From assembly GCA_964426815.1 (NCBI GenBank), contig CAYRRZ010000001.1, forward strand, positions 1-64,000: 64,000 bases of DNA, written 5' to 3'. Shown here piece by piece: positions 16,825 to 26,075 of the stretch. Origin of the DNA: JADZEJ01 sp964426815. GTDB lineage: Bacteria; Patescibacteriota; Patescibacteriia; 2-12-FULL-60-25. Position numbers and translations under genes: made by a program. A model generated the notes under the pieces. That model made no database searches, was not told the DNA's origin, and saw only the letters and a program-made list of their open reading frames with translations. The number at the start of each line of letters is the position of its first letter. The first letter of the stretch is position 1.

Positions 16825-17529
16825 TTATGAACGTCTAAAACGATAGCGCAGACCGAGCAAAAAGGCCTCAATCATCGTATGAAAGCTCATCTTACTCTGT
16901 CCTTTTGAACGGTCAATAAAGGTAATTGGAATTTCGTGCATTCGTCCATTTGCCTTTTGGATGAGCTGTTTCATCTCAATTTGAAAAGCATACCCATTTG
17001 AAGCGATCTGGGCAAAGGGAATTTTCTCTAAAATGTCACGCTTGTATGCTACGAAGCCAGCGGTAATATCTTTTGCCTGAATCTTGGTAGCCCAGCGCAA
17101 ATAGAGATTTGCGGCGGAAGAGAGCAGGAGGCGATCGCGTGAAAATCCAGCAATGTCTCCACCCGGTATGTAGCGCGAACCAATAGCGATATCCGCTTGA
17201 TGTAAAGCCTCAACCAGGTCAGGAATACGTTGCACGGGATGAGATCCATCCGCATCACACTCAATCACCGCATGACAACTTGGCTCCGCCAAAGCAGCCA
17301 TGAAGCCTTGTATATAGGATCCTGCAAAACTGCGTGGAGATGCACGATGAATCACACGCACCCGCGCATTGTGTTTCTTTTCAAGCTCGGCTAATACCTC
17401 TTTCGTTCCGTCTGTTGAGGCATCATCAACCACGATTACGCCACATTCTATCGGCAAACCCAAAATCGCATCAACAGTTTGAGCGATGTTTTCGCGTTCT
17501 TGATAGGTTGGAATGACGACGGTGACCAT
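16825..17529 (-). CDS. GT2 polyprenol-phosphate mannosyltransferase-like (DPM1-like)
   Basis: 234 residues, single GT-A domain without membrane helices. VVIPTYQERENIAQTVDAI, VIVVDDASTDGTKEVL, VIECDADGSHPVQRIP and RYIPGGDIAGFSRDR follow DPM1 closely, and the C-terminus RSKGQSKMSFHTMIEAFLLG is the lipid-contacting tail of that family. It should make polyprenyl-phosphate-mannose or -glucose, the donor for GT-C enzymes such as the neighbour at 17533. It sits 3 bases after that gene's stop. Confidence 0.88.
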   Translation of the reverse strand: MVTVVIPTYQERENIAQTVDAILGLPIECGVIVVDDASTDGTKEVLAELEKKHNARVRVIHRASPRSFAGSYIQGFMAALAEPSCHAVIECDADGSHPVQRIPDLVEALHQADIAIGSRYIPGGDIAGFSRDRLLLSSAANLYLRWATKIQAKDITAGFVAYKRDILEKIPFAQIASNGYAFQIEMKQLIQKANGRMHEIPITFIDRSKGQSKMSFHTMIEAFLLGLRYRFRRS

Positions 17530-17532
17530 AGC

Positions 17533-19800
17533 TTAATCCCGACGGTAGGCGATGAGCGCGATATTATCACGCATGGGTAATGGGAGCGATATATCGGCTT
17601 TTGGATGCTTTTTTAGCCAAAGCTCACCATGTGACAATGCCTTGCTATTTAACCAGCGCGCTGCGGTAGCAAAAACATATGACAATCGAAAAACCTTTGG
17701 AATTCGGCCAACCCAGGTAACGACATTCCCCTCTTGTTCAACCAATTGAATAAGAGCCTTCTTTGAAAACAGGACGACATGCTCGGGCGGGCAAACAGCA
17801 TGCCAATATTGACGCAACACGCGCCCCAGAACACTCCCCGCATCTGGCGTATTTATGAGCATAGCTCCTCCAGGAGCAAGGCTTTTTAGAGCCTTTCGTA
17901 AAAATAAACGTGGCTCATCCACATGCTCGATTACGTCCAGTAAGCAGATGGCAGTGTATGTTGAAACTGGAAGCTGCTCGAGTGAAATATTCTCGACGAT
18001 AACATTATTTGCTTTGGCCATTTCTGTAGCGGCTGGTGATATGTCTTGACCAGTAGCCTCCCAACCTCGCTCACTCGCCCATTTTACAAACATACCTGAA
18101 GCGGCGCCGATATCCAGCAATTTTGCCTGAGGCTTTCGATGTGGCTCAAGCAAATCAAGCATTTTTTCATATGTCGGGCGCGTGGCGATTTTATCCGCAT
18201 TGTAACTTGCATAACCACCACCGGCGGCATTCCCTGAAAAATATGAATCCGCATAAAATGCCTTACGCTCAGCTTCACTCGGCATCGGATCGACGGTTAA
18301 AGATCCACATGAATGACATTTCCAGACGGAAAACTGTTTTCTCTTTCCAAGAAGGCGTGTCCAGAATAAAGCCCCACAGGCTTGGCACAATATCTTCTTT
18401 TCACCCTTGCTCCTCTGTCGTTCAACTATGGTTACTGCGCTTAGTACTGCGAGTGGAATCTCGATAAAGATAAACTGCGAACGATATCGACCATCAGCTT
18501 GAGCGGCTGCATTTAAAGAAAGAGCGACAATGCCGAGCATGTAGAACCAGGAAAAGAAAAGAACGTGACGATGTCCAGTAGACTTTTTCCAGAGTACGAT
18601 GGGAGAAATAAGGGCGAGTACAAAAGCGAGCAACCACACAAATCGCATACACATAGCATACCCCCAAGGCGTAGCTACAAGACCAAACATTTTTTCCAAA
18701 AAAACCATCGGACCCTGTTGCAGCAGGGTGACGATTGGCGAAAAAGAAGGATAGCCAACGTTAACCCATCCGAGCTCACGCAAAACGAGAATTGTATTAT
18801 CTTGAGAAATGACCGTGATCGCAGCACTGATCTGTGAAATGAGAAATTCTCTTGGATACTTTTTTACAGCGACAACCGTTTCTTTTTGAAAGATTTCTTT
18901 ATACGCATATCCATGCACATCCTGTTCTTGCACCGGAGATGCTTCAACGTAGCCCTTGTCGTGTAAACGCTGAAGATACTCAATACGCATCGAATCATAT
19001 GACCGACCCGTTGAATATGCCTCAGCAGTTGCGGCGACGCGGGTGTAGAAATTAAACCACCCGACATTTGAATAATCCCAAGATCCGAATAAAGAAGCGT
19101 TGCGATAAAGCCAAGGCAACACGATGATGATATATGCCGATACAAAGGCCGTAGCCACCTTTACTCCAGTGATACGAGCCTGTTTTTCGCGCACAAAGGC
19201 AGCTAGGGTAATCAAGGTAAATAATAGCGGAACGAACTGCACAATTGGGCGTGCAAGTGCCGCCGCACCAACCAATGCTCCAGCAACAAGCGACCATTTC
19301 CATGAGCGTTTTTCAAGCGCTTGAATGCTCGCCGCAATGCCTGATGCGATCAATGGTAAAAACACGGCCTCTGAACCAAGGATGCAGCTGTAATACCACA
19401 AGTTCAAATCAATGGATAAAATCAATCCAGCGACTAGCCATTTCCTTTTATCAGCCGTATAGACGCGCATCAACTGCATTCCCACCAGCGGGATACCTGT
19501 TGCCAGGATGACAGACGGGATCAAGCTCGCATACGGCGTTCCAAATACTTTCATCGAAGCCCATAAAAACCAGGGATATACCGGTGTACGAATTGTGTCG
19601 GCTATAAACGGGGCTTCCAGGCGCAAGCTAAAGCCATTGCCTCGTAACAAGTTTGTCGCGATCGCAATGTACTGACTTCCATCGGTTGCATGCGTCAAAA
19701 CATACCCCTGGATCCATAAAACAATAAAAAAAATACTATGAATCAAGAGCGTCCAAATCCAAAGACTGAGAAATGGCCGCCGCAAGATTCGGTCGAGCAT
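17533..19800 (-). CDS. Fusion: GT-C membrane glycosyltransferase, zinc ribbon and methyltransferase
   Basis: 755 residues. The first 460 or so form about ten membrane helices with the GT-C pattern: a first-loop acidic DGSQYIAIATNLLRGNGFSL and IADTIRTPVYPWFLW as in ArnT/PMT enzymes. From about residue 465 a four-cysteine zinc ribbon (CQACGALF ... WKCHSCGSLTVDPMP) leads into a class I SAM methyltransferase (KLLDIGAASGMFVKWA, YTAICLLDVIEHVDEP, CPPEHVVLFSKKAL). The C-terminal half alone resembles free-standing zinc-ribbon sugar methyltransferases. ATG 19800 clears the upstream stop by 2 bases. It would glycosylate outside and methylate inside the membrane. Frame is continuous with no gap. Confidence 0.85.
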   Translation of the reverse strand: MLDRILRRPFLSLWIWTLLIHSIFFIVLWIQGYVLTHATDGSQYIAIATNLLRGNGFSLRLEAPFIADTIRTPVYPWFLWASMKVFGTPYASLIPSVILATGIPLVGMQLMRVYTADKRKWLVAGLILSIDLNLWYYSCILGSEAVFLPLIASGIAASIQALEKRSWKWSLVAGALVGAAALARPIVQFVPLLFTLITLAAFVREKQARITGVKVATAFVSAYIIIVLPWLYRNASLFGSWDYSNVGWFNFYTRVAATAEAYSTGRSYDSMRIEYLQRLHDKGYVEASPVQEQDVHGYAYKEIFQKETVVAVKKYPREFLISQISAAITVISQDNTILVLRELGWVNVGYPSFSPIVTLLQQGPMVFLEKMFGLVATPWGYAMCMRFVWLLAFVLALISPIVLWKKSTGHRHVLFFSWFYMLGIVALSLNAAAQADGRYRSQFIFIEIPLAVLSAVTIVERQRSKGEKKILCQACGALFWTRLLGKRKQFSVWKCHSCGSLTVDPMPSEAERKAFYADSYFSGNAAGGGYASYNADKIATRPTYEKMLDLLEPHRKPQAKLLDIGAASGMFVKWASERGWEATGQDISPAATEMAKANNVIVENISLEQLPVSTYTAICLLDVIEHVDEPRLFLRKALKSLAPGGAMLINTPDAGSVLGRVLRQYWHAVCPPEHVVLFSKKALIQLVEQEGNVVTWVGRIPKVFRLSYVFATAARWLNSKALSHGELWLKKHPKADISLPLPMRDNIALIAYRRD

Positions 19801-19802
19801 AC

Positions 19803-20843
19803 TTATGGCTGATGACGATATTGAGCACGCCAATCGAGCAAGTCTTCAGGAACTTCAAAGTTCGGCTGAATGCCTTCGCGACGCAAATCAGCAGCGAGCA
19901 TTATTTTAATTAAATCGTGAAACGTTACTTTCGGCTCCCAATTTAATTCTGTCTTTGCTTTCGTAAACTCCCCTTTCAGAACGTCGACTTCGGTTGGACG
20001 GTAATACAGTGGATCGATTCGCACGATATCATCGGTTTTTAATCCGACAAGAGATGTAGCTAGATCAACCATTTCGCGAATTGTATGTGTCTCATTTGTT
20101 GCGACAACATAATCCCCCGGCTTTGTCTGCTGGACCATGCGCCACATCGCTTCGACATATTCAGGCGCATATCCCCAGTCGCGTTTTGCATCTAAATTTC
20201 CGAGGAATAATTCTTTTTCTTTTCCGGCGACGATCTTAGCAACGGTACTCGTAACTTTACGCGTCACGAATGTATCGCCACGGCGAGGACTTTCATGATT
20301 AAACAAAATACCATTACTTACATGCAGACCATATGCCTCGCGGTAATTTACGGCATACCAATATGCAGCCACTTTTGCTACTCCGTATGGACTGCGTGGA
20401 TAGAACGGCGTCTTTTCATCTTGTGGAGCTGGTGCGGCACCGAACATCTCACTTGATGAAGCCTGATAAAAACGACATGGCACTTGAGACTCTCGAATCG
20501 CTTCAAGCAAACGAAGCGTACCGAGCCCCGTAACATCACCCGTATACAGAGGCGCATCAAAACTGACACGCACATGGCTTTGTGCGCCAAGCGCATAGAC
20601 CTCGTCAGGCACAATACGCGCCAAAAGACGCGATAACATACTCGCATCGCTTAAATCTCCATAATGAAGAAACAAGCGCGTTCCTTCTTTATGCGGGTCT
20701 TGATACAAGTGCTCAATACGCGAGGTATTAAAACTACTGGAGCGTCGCATGAGACCATGCACTTCATAGCCTTTGGCTAAAAGCAATTCAGCCAAATAAC
20801 TCCCGTCTTGTCCCGTAATGCCGGTAATGAAGGCCTTTTTCAT
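19803..20843 (-). CDS. gmd: GDP-mannose 4,6-dehydratase
   Basis: 346 residues, the usual length. FITGITGQDGSYLAELLL is the NADP loop; GLMRRSSSFNTSRIEHLY, SSSEMFG, SPYGVAKVAAYW (Tyr and Lys) and FNHESPRRGDTFVTRKVT are diagnostic, as is GNLDAKRDWGYAPEYVEAMW. It turns GDP-D-mannose into GDP-4-keto-6-deoxy-D-mannose, the branch point to GDP-L-fucose, GDP-D-rhamnose and perosamine. fcl lies three genes downstream, so fucose is the simplest product. Confidence 0.95.
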   Translation of the reverse strand: MKKAFITGITGQDGSYLAELLLAKGYEVHGLMRRSSSFNTSRIEHLYQDPHKEGTRLFLHYGDLSDASMLSRLLARIVPDEVYALGAQSHVRVSFDAPLYTGDVTGLGTLRLLEAIRESQVPCRFYQASSSEMFGAAPAPQDEKTPFYPRSPYGVAKVAAYWYAVNYREAYGLHVSNGILFNHESPRRGDTFVTRKVTSTVAKIVAGKEKELFLGNLDAKRDWGYAPEYVEAMWRMVQQTKPGDYVVATNETHTIREMVDLATSLVGLKTDDIVRIDPLYYRPTEVDVLKGEFTKAKTELNWEPKVTFHDLIKIMLAADLRREGIQPNFEVPEDLLDWRAQYRHQP

Positions 20844-20865
20844 GTGTCAAAGCTTACGGAAAAAG

Positions 20866-21966
20866 TCAAAAATGGGCAATAGCATCCACTAATACCTTAT
20901 CAATCTCAATCGATTCTTTTAGAAGAAGGATAAATTTATGAGCTTCAGCCTCATAGATCGCTTGTTTTTCTTCATTCGGAAGCTGCTTCAAAGCGTATTG
21001 TAATTTTCTCAAAAGTTCATCAAACAAAAAGAAGGGTAATAAATTGATTTCCGAGCGCAATTTCGGGTTCTCAGAAAAATATCCTTTCAGGAAAATCCCC
21101 AAGCCTTTACCAAGGGTTTGCTGCCAGGGTTTCTCTTGAAAAATCACATACTGCCTCACAAAGCGATGACAGGCGCTCGCCACCTCTCTCATTAATTGAC
21201 TCACGCCAATTTCTTCAAAGTCTATTATTGCTTGACACTTTTCATTTTTAAAAAGAGTGTCATGTGGATGGAGACTGTTCCGCACAATGCCTTGCTGCGC
21301 AAATCCGAGTTCATTTTTTTTACTTTTGGCCTTGCGAACGCACAGGTCTATCATCGCGAATTCAGATGAATACCGTTCAAACAATTTCGGCACATGCTCT
21401 TCGACATACTTCCACTGCTTCGTAAAACTCTCTTCATCCCACGCCACAGATCCCTTGTCATTCTTTTTGATTTCTTCGGCAAAAGGCGATCGGTTCAATG
21501 CCACATGTAAGCGCGCAATGCACTTCGCAATCTCTTCAAGTTCATATTCCGTCCCCCTAAAATAATCACCCGGCACATATTCAAACATCTCCCATAAAAA
21601 TCCGCCCCATTCTACCGGAGCATGTGTCTTGTGTGGATGAAAAATTTTTGGGACTGGAACGTCAGACTCTGCCATTTGTTCTATTACCTGGTTTATCATG
21701 CGAATTCTTTCCACGCGATGTATCGCAAGATTTTTTTTGAGAACAATTTCACGCGCATCATTCGTACCAAAAAGAACGACAGTTTTAAAATTATTACTTC
21801 TCACTTCCCAAGCCCCGGACTGGAACATGTCGCCCTGAACCTGTAAACCAAATCCCTCTTGAATTGCTCGAATAATCTCGTCACGCGTATCTACACCTAC
21901 AGCGTTCCACTCAACCTGCCACTGACTATGATTATTCGGCAAAAAAAGATCAGTAGCAGACATCAT
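20866..21966 (-). CDS. APH-like kinase-fold protein with altered catalytic loop
   Basis: 366 residues with the aminoglycoside-phosphotransferase/choline-kinase fold: FKTVVLFG and REIVLKKN for the ATP lobe, FLWEMFEYVPGDYFRGTEYE for the hinge, and IVRNSLHPHDTLFKNEKC then AIIDFEEIG for the catalytic and metal loops. In the normal HGDxHxxN loop the catalytic Asp is here Ser and the metal-binding Asn is Asp, so phosphotransfer is doubtful or uses a changed mechanism. It overlaps the transketolase stop by 4 bases (ATGA) and so is translationally coupled to it. If active it might phosphorylate a free sugar. Confidence 0.7.
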   Translation of the reverse strand: MMSATDLFLPNNHSQWQVEWNAVGVDTRDEIIRAIQEGFGLQVQGDMFQSGAWEVRSNNFKTVVLFGTNDAREIVLKKNLAIHRVERIRMINQVIEQMAESDVPVPKIFHPHKTHAPVEWGGFLWEMFEYVPGDYFRGTEYELEEIAKCIARLHVALNRSPFAEEIKKNDKGSVAWDEESFTKQWKYVEEHVPKLFERYSSEFAMIDLCVRKAKSKKNELGFAQQGIVRNSLHPHDTLFKNEKCQAIIDFEEIGVSQLMREVASACHRFVRQYVIFQEKPWQQTLGKGLGIFLKGYFSENPKLRSEINLLPFFLFDELLRKLQYALKQLPNEEKQAIYEAEAHKFILLLKESIEIDKVLVDAIAHF

Positions 21967-23870
21967 AGCTGAGCTCGCTGGACAGCTTGAGCAATTGCAT
22001 CTGCATCAAGTCCATGATGTGCAAGAATCTCTTTTGCATTACCACAAGCTGGAATACCCGTTACGCCCAATGACACGATCTTTACCTTGATGCCGAACTG
22101 CTGCAGCTTGGATTGAATAAACATTCCTTGTCCATTTTCAAGATAATGATCGTCTACTGTCACAATCGTTTGAACGTTAGATAACGTGGCTTTTGCCCAA
22201 GCCTCGTCAATGCGATTAAGCCAAGGAAAATTCAGAACACCGACAGACACCCCTTGCTGCTCCAATTGCTGCGCTGCTTTTACAGCTTCAATTAAAAGAA
22301 CTGGACCGTATGTGATAATCACATGCTCTTTTGCTTGACGCACCCATCTGCCCTTACCCAATTCAAGCTCGCTTGACGCATCGAGTACAAAATTATGCTC
22401 TTTTTTTACACTGCTCACACGTAAATAGGTACTTTCTTGATTCACGTTTAGCGCCCAATTCAGCGACTGTCTCATCTCCAGCTCATTTGCTGGTTCAAGT
22501 AAAATCAATCCAGGGATTGCACCTACGGATGAGATTGCGCGGACCTCTTGATGCGAATGCCCTGGACCGGCAGGCAACAAGCCAGCGCCTGAACCAAAAT
22601 ATATCACCTTCTTTCTCCCTGGTGCCGACTGTTCAGTAGCCGCATTATAGATCTGTTCATTCGGACGCGTACTAAGAAAACACCCCAATGAATGCATGAT
22701 CGGGATTATCCCTCCCATTGCTAAGCCAGAGCCGATCGAAACCATGTCTTGTTCCGCAATTCCACATTCCAGAAAACGATCAGGAAATGCTTTTGAAAAA
22801 GGAATGAGGCCACAAGAACGAATGAGGTCGCCGTCCAAAACCATGAAGTCCGGATTATTTTTTCCCTGCTCCACGAGCTCCTGACTATATGCACGCACAA
22901 GCTCCTGCTGCTCTTTTGCCGCTTGCGTAAATTCAAACTCTTCCTCAGATAAAATCAAAGGATCGATCCCAAGCGATACGCACTGTCTTTGCAATTTAGG
23001 AATATACTCATCTTTTGCCTGGGTATACTGCGACTCTGTCAGCGTTCCTGCATGAAACTTATAAAAACCATCATCCGCCATTTTTTCCATGAAAGATATC
23101 CCTTTGCCTTTTATCGTATCGGCGATGATAACAAGTGGCTTGCGTAGACCTTGATCCGTACGCATTGCGGCATCAATTGCCCGTACATCGTGACCATCAC
23201 ATGAACGAACCTCCCATCCGCAGGCTTGAAATTTAGCCGACAGATCCCCCAATGAATGCACATCTTCAACAAATGAATCTGACTGGATTTTATTCCGATC
23301 AACGATAACCGTAATTTGCGCCAAGCCTTGATTTGCAATTGACTGTACCGCTTCCCAATTTTGCCCCTCCTGCAGCTCGCCATCGCCTGTAACAACAAAT
23401 ATCCTCCCGTTTAGACCGTTTTTTTGACGCGCAATCGCAATTCCATGCGCTTTAGATATTCCCATTCCTAAGGAACCTGTATTACAAATCATGTATGGCG
23501 ATCGCGCATCTGGATGACCATCAAAACCTCCCAAACGTCGAAATGCATGAATTTTTTCAAACGGTAATAGGCCAAGACCGGTCAGCAGGGCATAAAATGA
23601 AGGCGTATCATGTCCCTTTGATGAAAAGTATATATCCCCTTCATCCCGTGCCGTTGGTGCCACCTTGTGCATGATGGACAAAAATAACCAAGTAACAATA
23701 TCAATCACACTCAAACTGGTGCCGATATGACCTGAGCCCGCCTTAACAATGGCATATATCGCGTTCCACCGACTCATGTCAGCTATCAAATGCGCTTGGG
23801 CATATCTATCGACTTGTGCCTGACGAATACGTGTAAACTCCATCTGTGGGATATAAGTCAATTTTGACAT
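21963..23870 (-). CDS. Full-length transketolase
   Basis: 635 residues carrying both halves. The thiamine diphosphate half has KAGSGHIGTSLSVIDI, SSKGHDTPSFYALL, GSLGMGISKAHG and GDGELQEGQNWEA then IVDRNKIQ. The C-terminal half has LDGDLIRSCG, ECGIAEQDMVSIGSGLAM with the cofactor-activating Glu, and the transketolase C-domain (VITYGPVLLIEAVKAAQQL). It moves two-carbon ketol units between sugars. Its place beside aldehyde dehydrogenase, HAD, SDR, IMPase-like, cupin and NeuB genes suggests a role in building or cutting a special sugar rather than central metabolism. It follows the ALDH stop by 25 bases. Confidence 0.92.
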   Translation of the reverse strand: MSKLTYIPQMEFTRIRQAQVDRYAQAHLIADMSRWNAIYAIVKAGSGHIGTSLSVIDIVTWLFLSIMHKVAPTARDEGDIYFSSKGHDTPSFYALLTGLGLLPFEKIHAFRRLGGFDGHPDARSPYMICNTGSLGMGISKAHGIAIARQKNGLNGRIFVVTGDGELQEGQNWEAVQSIANQGLAQITVIVDRNKIQSDSFVEDVHSLGDLSAKFQACGWEVRSCDGHDVRAIDAAMRTDQGLRKPLVIIADTIKGKGISFMEKMADDGFYKFHAGTLTESQYTQAKDEYIPKLQRQCVSLGIDPLILSEEEFEFTQAAKEQQELVRAYSQELVEQGKNNPDFMVLDGDLIRSCGLIPFSKAFPDRFLECGIAEQDMVSIGSGLAMGGIIPIMHSLGCFLSTRPNEQIYNAATEQSAPGRKKVIYFGSGAGLLPAGPGHSHQEVRAISSVGAIPGLILLEPANELEMRQSLNWALNVNQESTYLRVSSVKKEHNFVLDASSELELGKGRWVRQAKEHVIITYGPVLLIEAVKAAQQLEQQGVSVGVLNFPWLNRIDEAWAKATLSNVQTIVTVDDHYLENGQGMFIQSKLQQFGIKVKIVSLGVTGIPACGNAKEILAHHGLDADAIAQAVQRAQL

Positions 23871-23895
23871 ATAACATGAGTCATTGTAACCGAAC

Positions 23896-25371
23896 TTATT
23901 CGGTCATTGGGTTATGCGTTATCGTTACCGTTTTCCACTGGGTATAGTTCTCTAGAGCCTCGGTGCCCGCTTCTCTGGTTCCATTTCCGGAATTTCGACC
24001 GCCTCCAAATGGCATATGCGGCTCGCTTCCATATGAATTCCCATTCACATGAACAACACCGACTTGTAGCCCTCGAATACATTGTTCTGCGCGATGTAAG
24101 CTGTCGGTGTAAACCGATGCCGTCAATCCAAACGAGCTATCGTTCAGCTGTGCAATCGCATCTTGTACGTCCCGAGCGCGGTGAAGGGTCGCCACCGGAC
24201 CAAAAATTTCCTCCCTCGAAATTGGATACCGCATCGAATCCACCTCAAACAGAGTCGGTTCAAAAAAGTTACCCAATTCATACCCTTCGCCCGTTATACG
24301 CTTCCCTCCACACAATGGATGTATCCCTTGTGCAGCCGTATCGCGCATCATCTCCTCAATCCGTTCAATCTGACGCATGCTCAACAAAGGGCCAAGATCA
24401 TCCGTATCCTGTAAGCCGATCTTGAGCAATGGAATTTTTTCGAGCAATTTTTTTCGCACTTTTTCATACACCCTATCCATCACAATAATGCGACTTGCCG
24501 CCGAACAGCGCTGGCCAGCAAATGAATATGCTGATGAAAGAGCGCTTTTTACCGCCAAATCAATATTTGCATCGTCTAAAATAAGGAAGCCGTTCTTTCC
24601 TCCAAGCTCCAGAGTTACTTTCACAAATTGGCTAGCTCGCTGAGCAACTGATTTTTCTAAATCTTTTCCAACGGTGGCTGATCCGGTAAAGCTAATTGCC
24701 TGCACGCGCTCATCTTGTACAAGCGATGCGCCAATCTCTTTTCCAAAACCATGCACTACTGAGAATACTCCTTTTGGAAGACCCGCTTCTCGCAATGCAT
24801 ATGCTAATTCCATCCCAGCCGATGGCGTGTCTTCAGATGGCTTCATGATAACCGTATTCCCACATAGCAGAGCAGGCATGATAGATCTTCCACCAAATGG
24901 CGAATTTCCAGGGACAATCGAAACCACTACTCCCAATGGCTCACGTACGGTATACACCAGTCGATGTTCGACCTTGCTGCTCATGGTTTTTCCATACAGG
25001 CGGCGGCCTTCACTAGCCCAAAAAAAGATGTGTTCACAAAGGCTATCGACCTCACCCATTGACTGCTTTCGTGACAATCCGCCATCTAATGCGATTCTTT
25101 CCGCGATGACGCTTTTTCTCTCCTGGAGAATCTGCGCCGCTTTACGCAAAATATTCCCTCGCGCAATCGGCGTTAGAGCGGCCCACGCTGCGAATGCTTG
25201 ACATGCGGCTTGAATCGCCATTTCCGCATCCGCTTTTGTTCCACGAGCAACCATACAAAGTGGTGCCCCATTTGCCGGACTCCGTTTTTCAAAATACTTC
25301 TTTTCAACCGGCTCTACATCTTCATCCTGTATCCAATGCTGGATATGTCTGACTTCATTCGTCATACTCAT
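23896..25371 (-). CDS. NAD(P)-dependent aldehyde dehydrogenase
   Basis: 491 residues, full length. VSIVPGNSPFGG holds the conserved Asn; SFTGSATVGKDLEK is the cofactor loop; VTLELGGKN gives the general-base Glu; FAGQRCSAASR gives the catalytic Cys; EIFGPVATL is the late motif. It oxidises an aldehyde to a carboxylate; in this cluster a sugar or short-chain aldehyde is likely. The start overlaps the HAD stop by 4 bases (ATGA). A second ATG two codons later is possible. Substrate is not predictable from sequence. Confidence 0.9.
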   Translation of the reverse strand: MSMTNEVRHIQHWIQDEDVEPVEKKYFEKRSPANGAPLCMVARGTKADAEMAIQAACQAFAAWAALTPIARGNILRKAAQILQERKSVIAERIALDGGLSRKQSMGEVDSLCEHIFFWASEGRRLYGKTMSSKVEHRLVYTVREPLGVVVSIVPGNSPFGGRSIMPALLCGNTVIMKPSEDTPSAGMELAYALREAGLPKGVFSVVHGFGKEIGASLVQDERVQAISFTGSATVGKDLEKSVAQRASQFVKVTLELGGKNGFLILDDANIDLAVKSALSSAYSFAGQRCSAASRIIVMDRVYEKVRKKLLEKIPLLKIGLQDTDDLGPLLSMRQIERIEEMMRDTAAQGIHPLCGGKRITGEGYELGNFFEPTLFEVDSMRYPISREEIFGPVATLHRARDVQDAIAQLNDSSFGLTASVYTDSLHRAEQCIRGLQVGVVHVNGNSYGSEPHMPFGGGRNSGNGTREAGTEALENYTQWKTVTITHNPMTE

Positions 25372-26072
25372 ATTGTTATCTCTTCGATATCTGCATCTTG
25401 AATCTCACAAATGCTTTTGACAATAGGAAAGGTCTGCGGTGAATTAGCCCATGCATTACGATCCGATAGGATCCCGATAAATTTACCGCCATACACCCTT
25501 GCTGACTCTGCATCCTCTACCCCATCACCAATAACAATAACCTCTGAAGGTGGCGCCTGCTCGCAGGCAGATATTCTCAAAATGTTTTTCAACTTGGCGT
25601 TCTGAGCATCTTCAGATCCGTCCGGATTTGTTCCATAGATTCCCAAAAAAAATTGCTCTAAATTCAAACGCTTTACCAAGGCTCGCAATGTATTCTCAGG
25701 CGTTCCAGAACTTAGGTATAATCGATTGTTTTTCGAAAGATGCTCCAGCACCTCCTTCACACCGGGAAACATGCCCCGTTGCACGATACGATCTTCGACG
25801 AGAATGTCGTATCTATGCACATATTCCAAGACGTCTTGTTCAAGCTCTTCGGTTCCTTTTTGCGGATACGCCTCCTTCAAAACAGCGCGTATAATCTCAC
25901 TTCGAAGCTTGCCTTTTAGACAAGGAATTACTCGCTCAGCAATGCTCTGAACCTCGCTCGGCTCTTCAGCAAAAACCTCAAAACGCGCACGATACTTCAG
26001 TTCAAGTGAATCAACCAAGGTTCCATCAAAATCGAAAATAAAAACCTTTCCACGTGATTCAAGAAGTTGCAT
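25368..26072 (-). CDS. HAD-superfamily phosphatase
   Basis: 234 residues. VFIFDFDGTLVDSLELKYR carries the nucleophile Asp and acid/base Asp; YLSSGTPENTLRAL is motif II; KLKNILR supplies the Lys and VIVIGDGVEDAESA the late acidic motif. The cap is helical, as in phosphoglycolate phosphatase or beta-phosphoglucomutase relatives. It probably dephosphorylates a sugar phosphate made by this operon. Spacing to the SDR gene is 3 bases and it overlaps ALDH by 4, so the three are translated together. Confidence 0.86.
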   Translation of the reverse strand: MQLLESRGKVFIFDFDGTLVDSLELKYRARFEVFAEEPSEVQSIAERVIPCLKGKLRSEIIRAVLKEAYPQKGTEELEQDVLEYVHRYDILVEDRIVQRGMFPGVKEVLEHLSKNNRLYLSSGTPENTLRALVKRLNLEQFFLGIYGTNPDGSEDAQNAKLKNILRISACEQAPPSEVIVIGDGVEDAESARVYGGKFIGILSDRNAWANSPQTFPIVKSICEIQDADIEEITI

Positions 26073-26075
26073 ACG

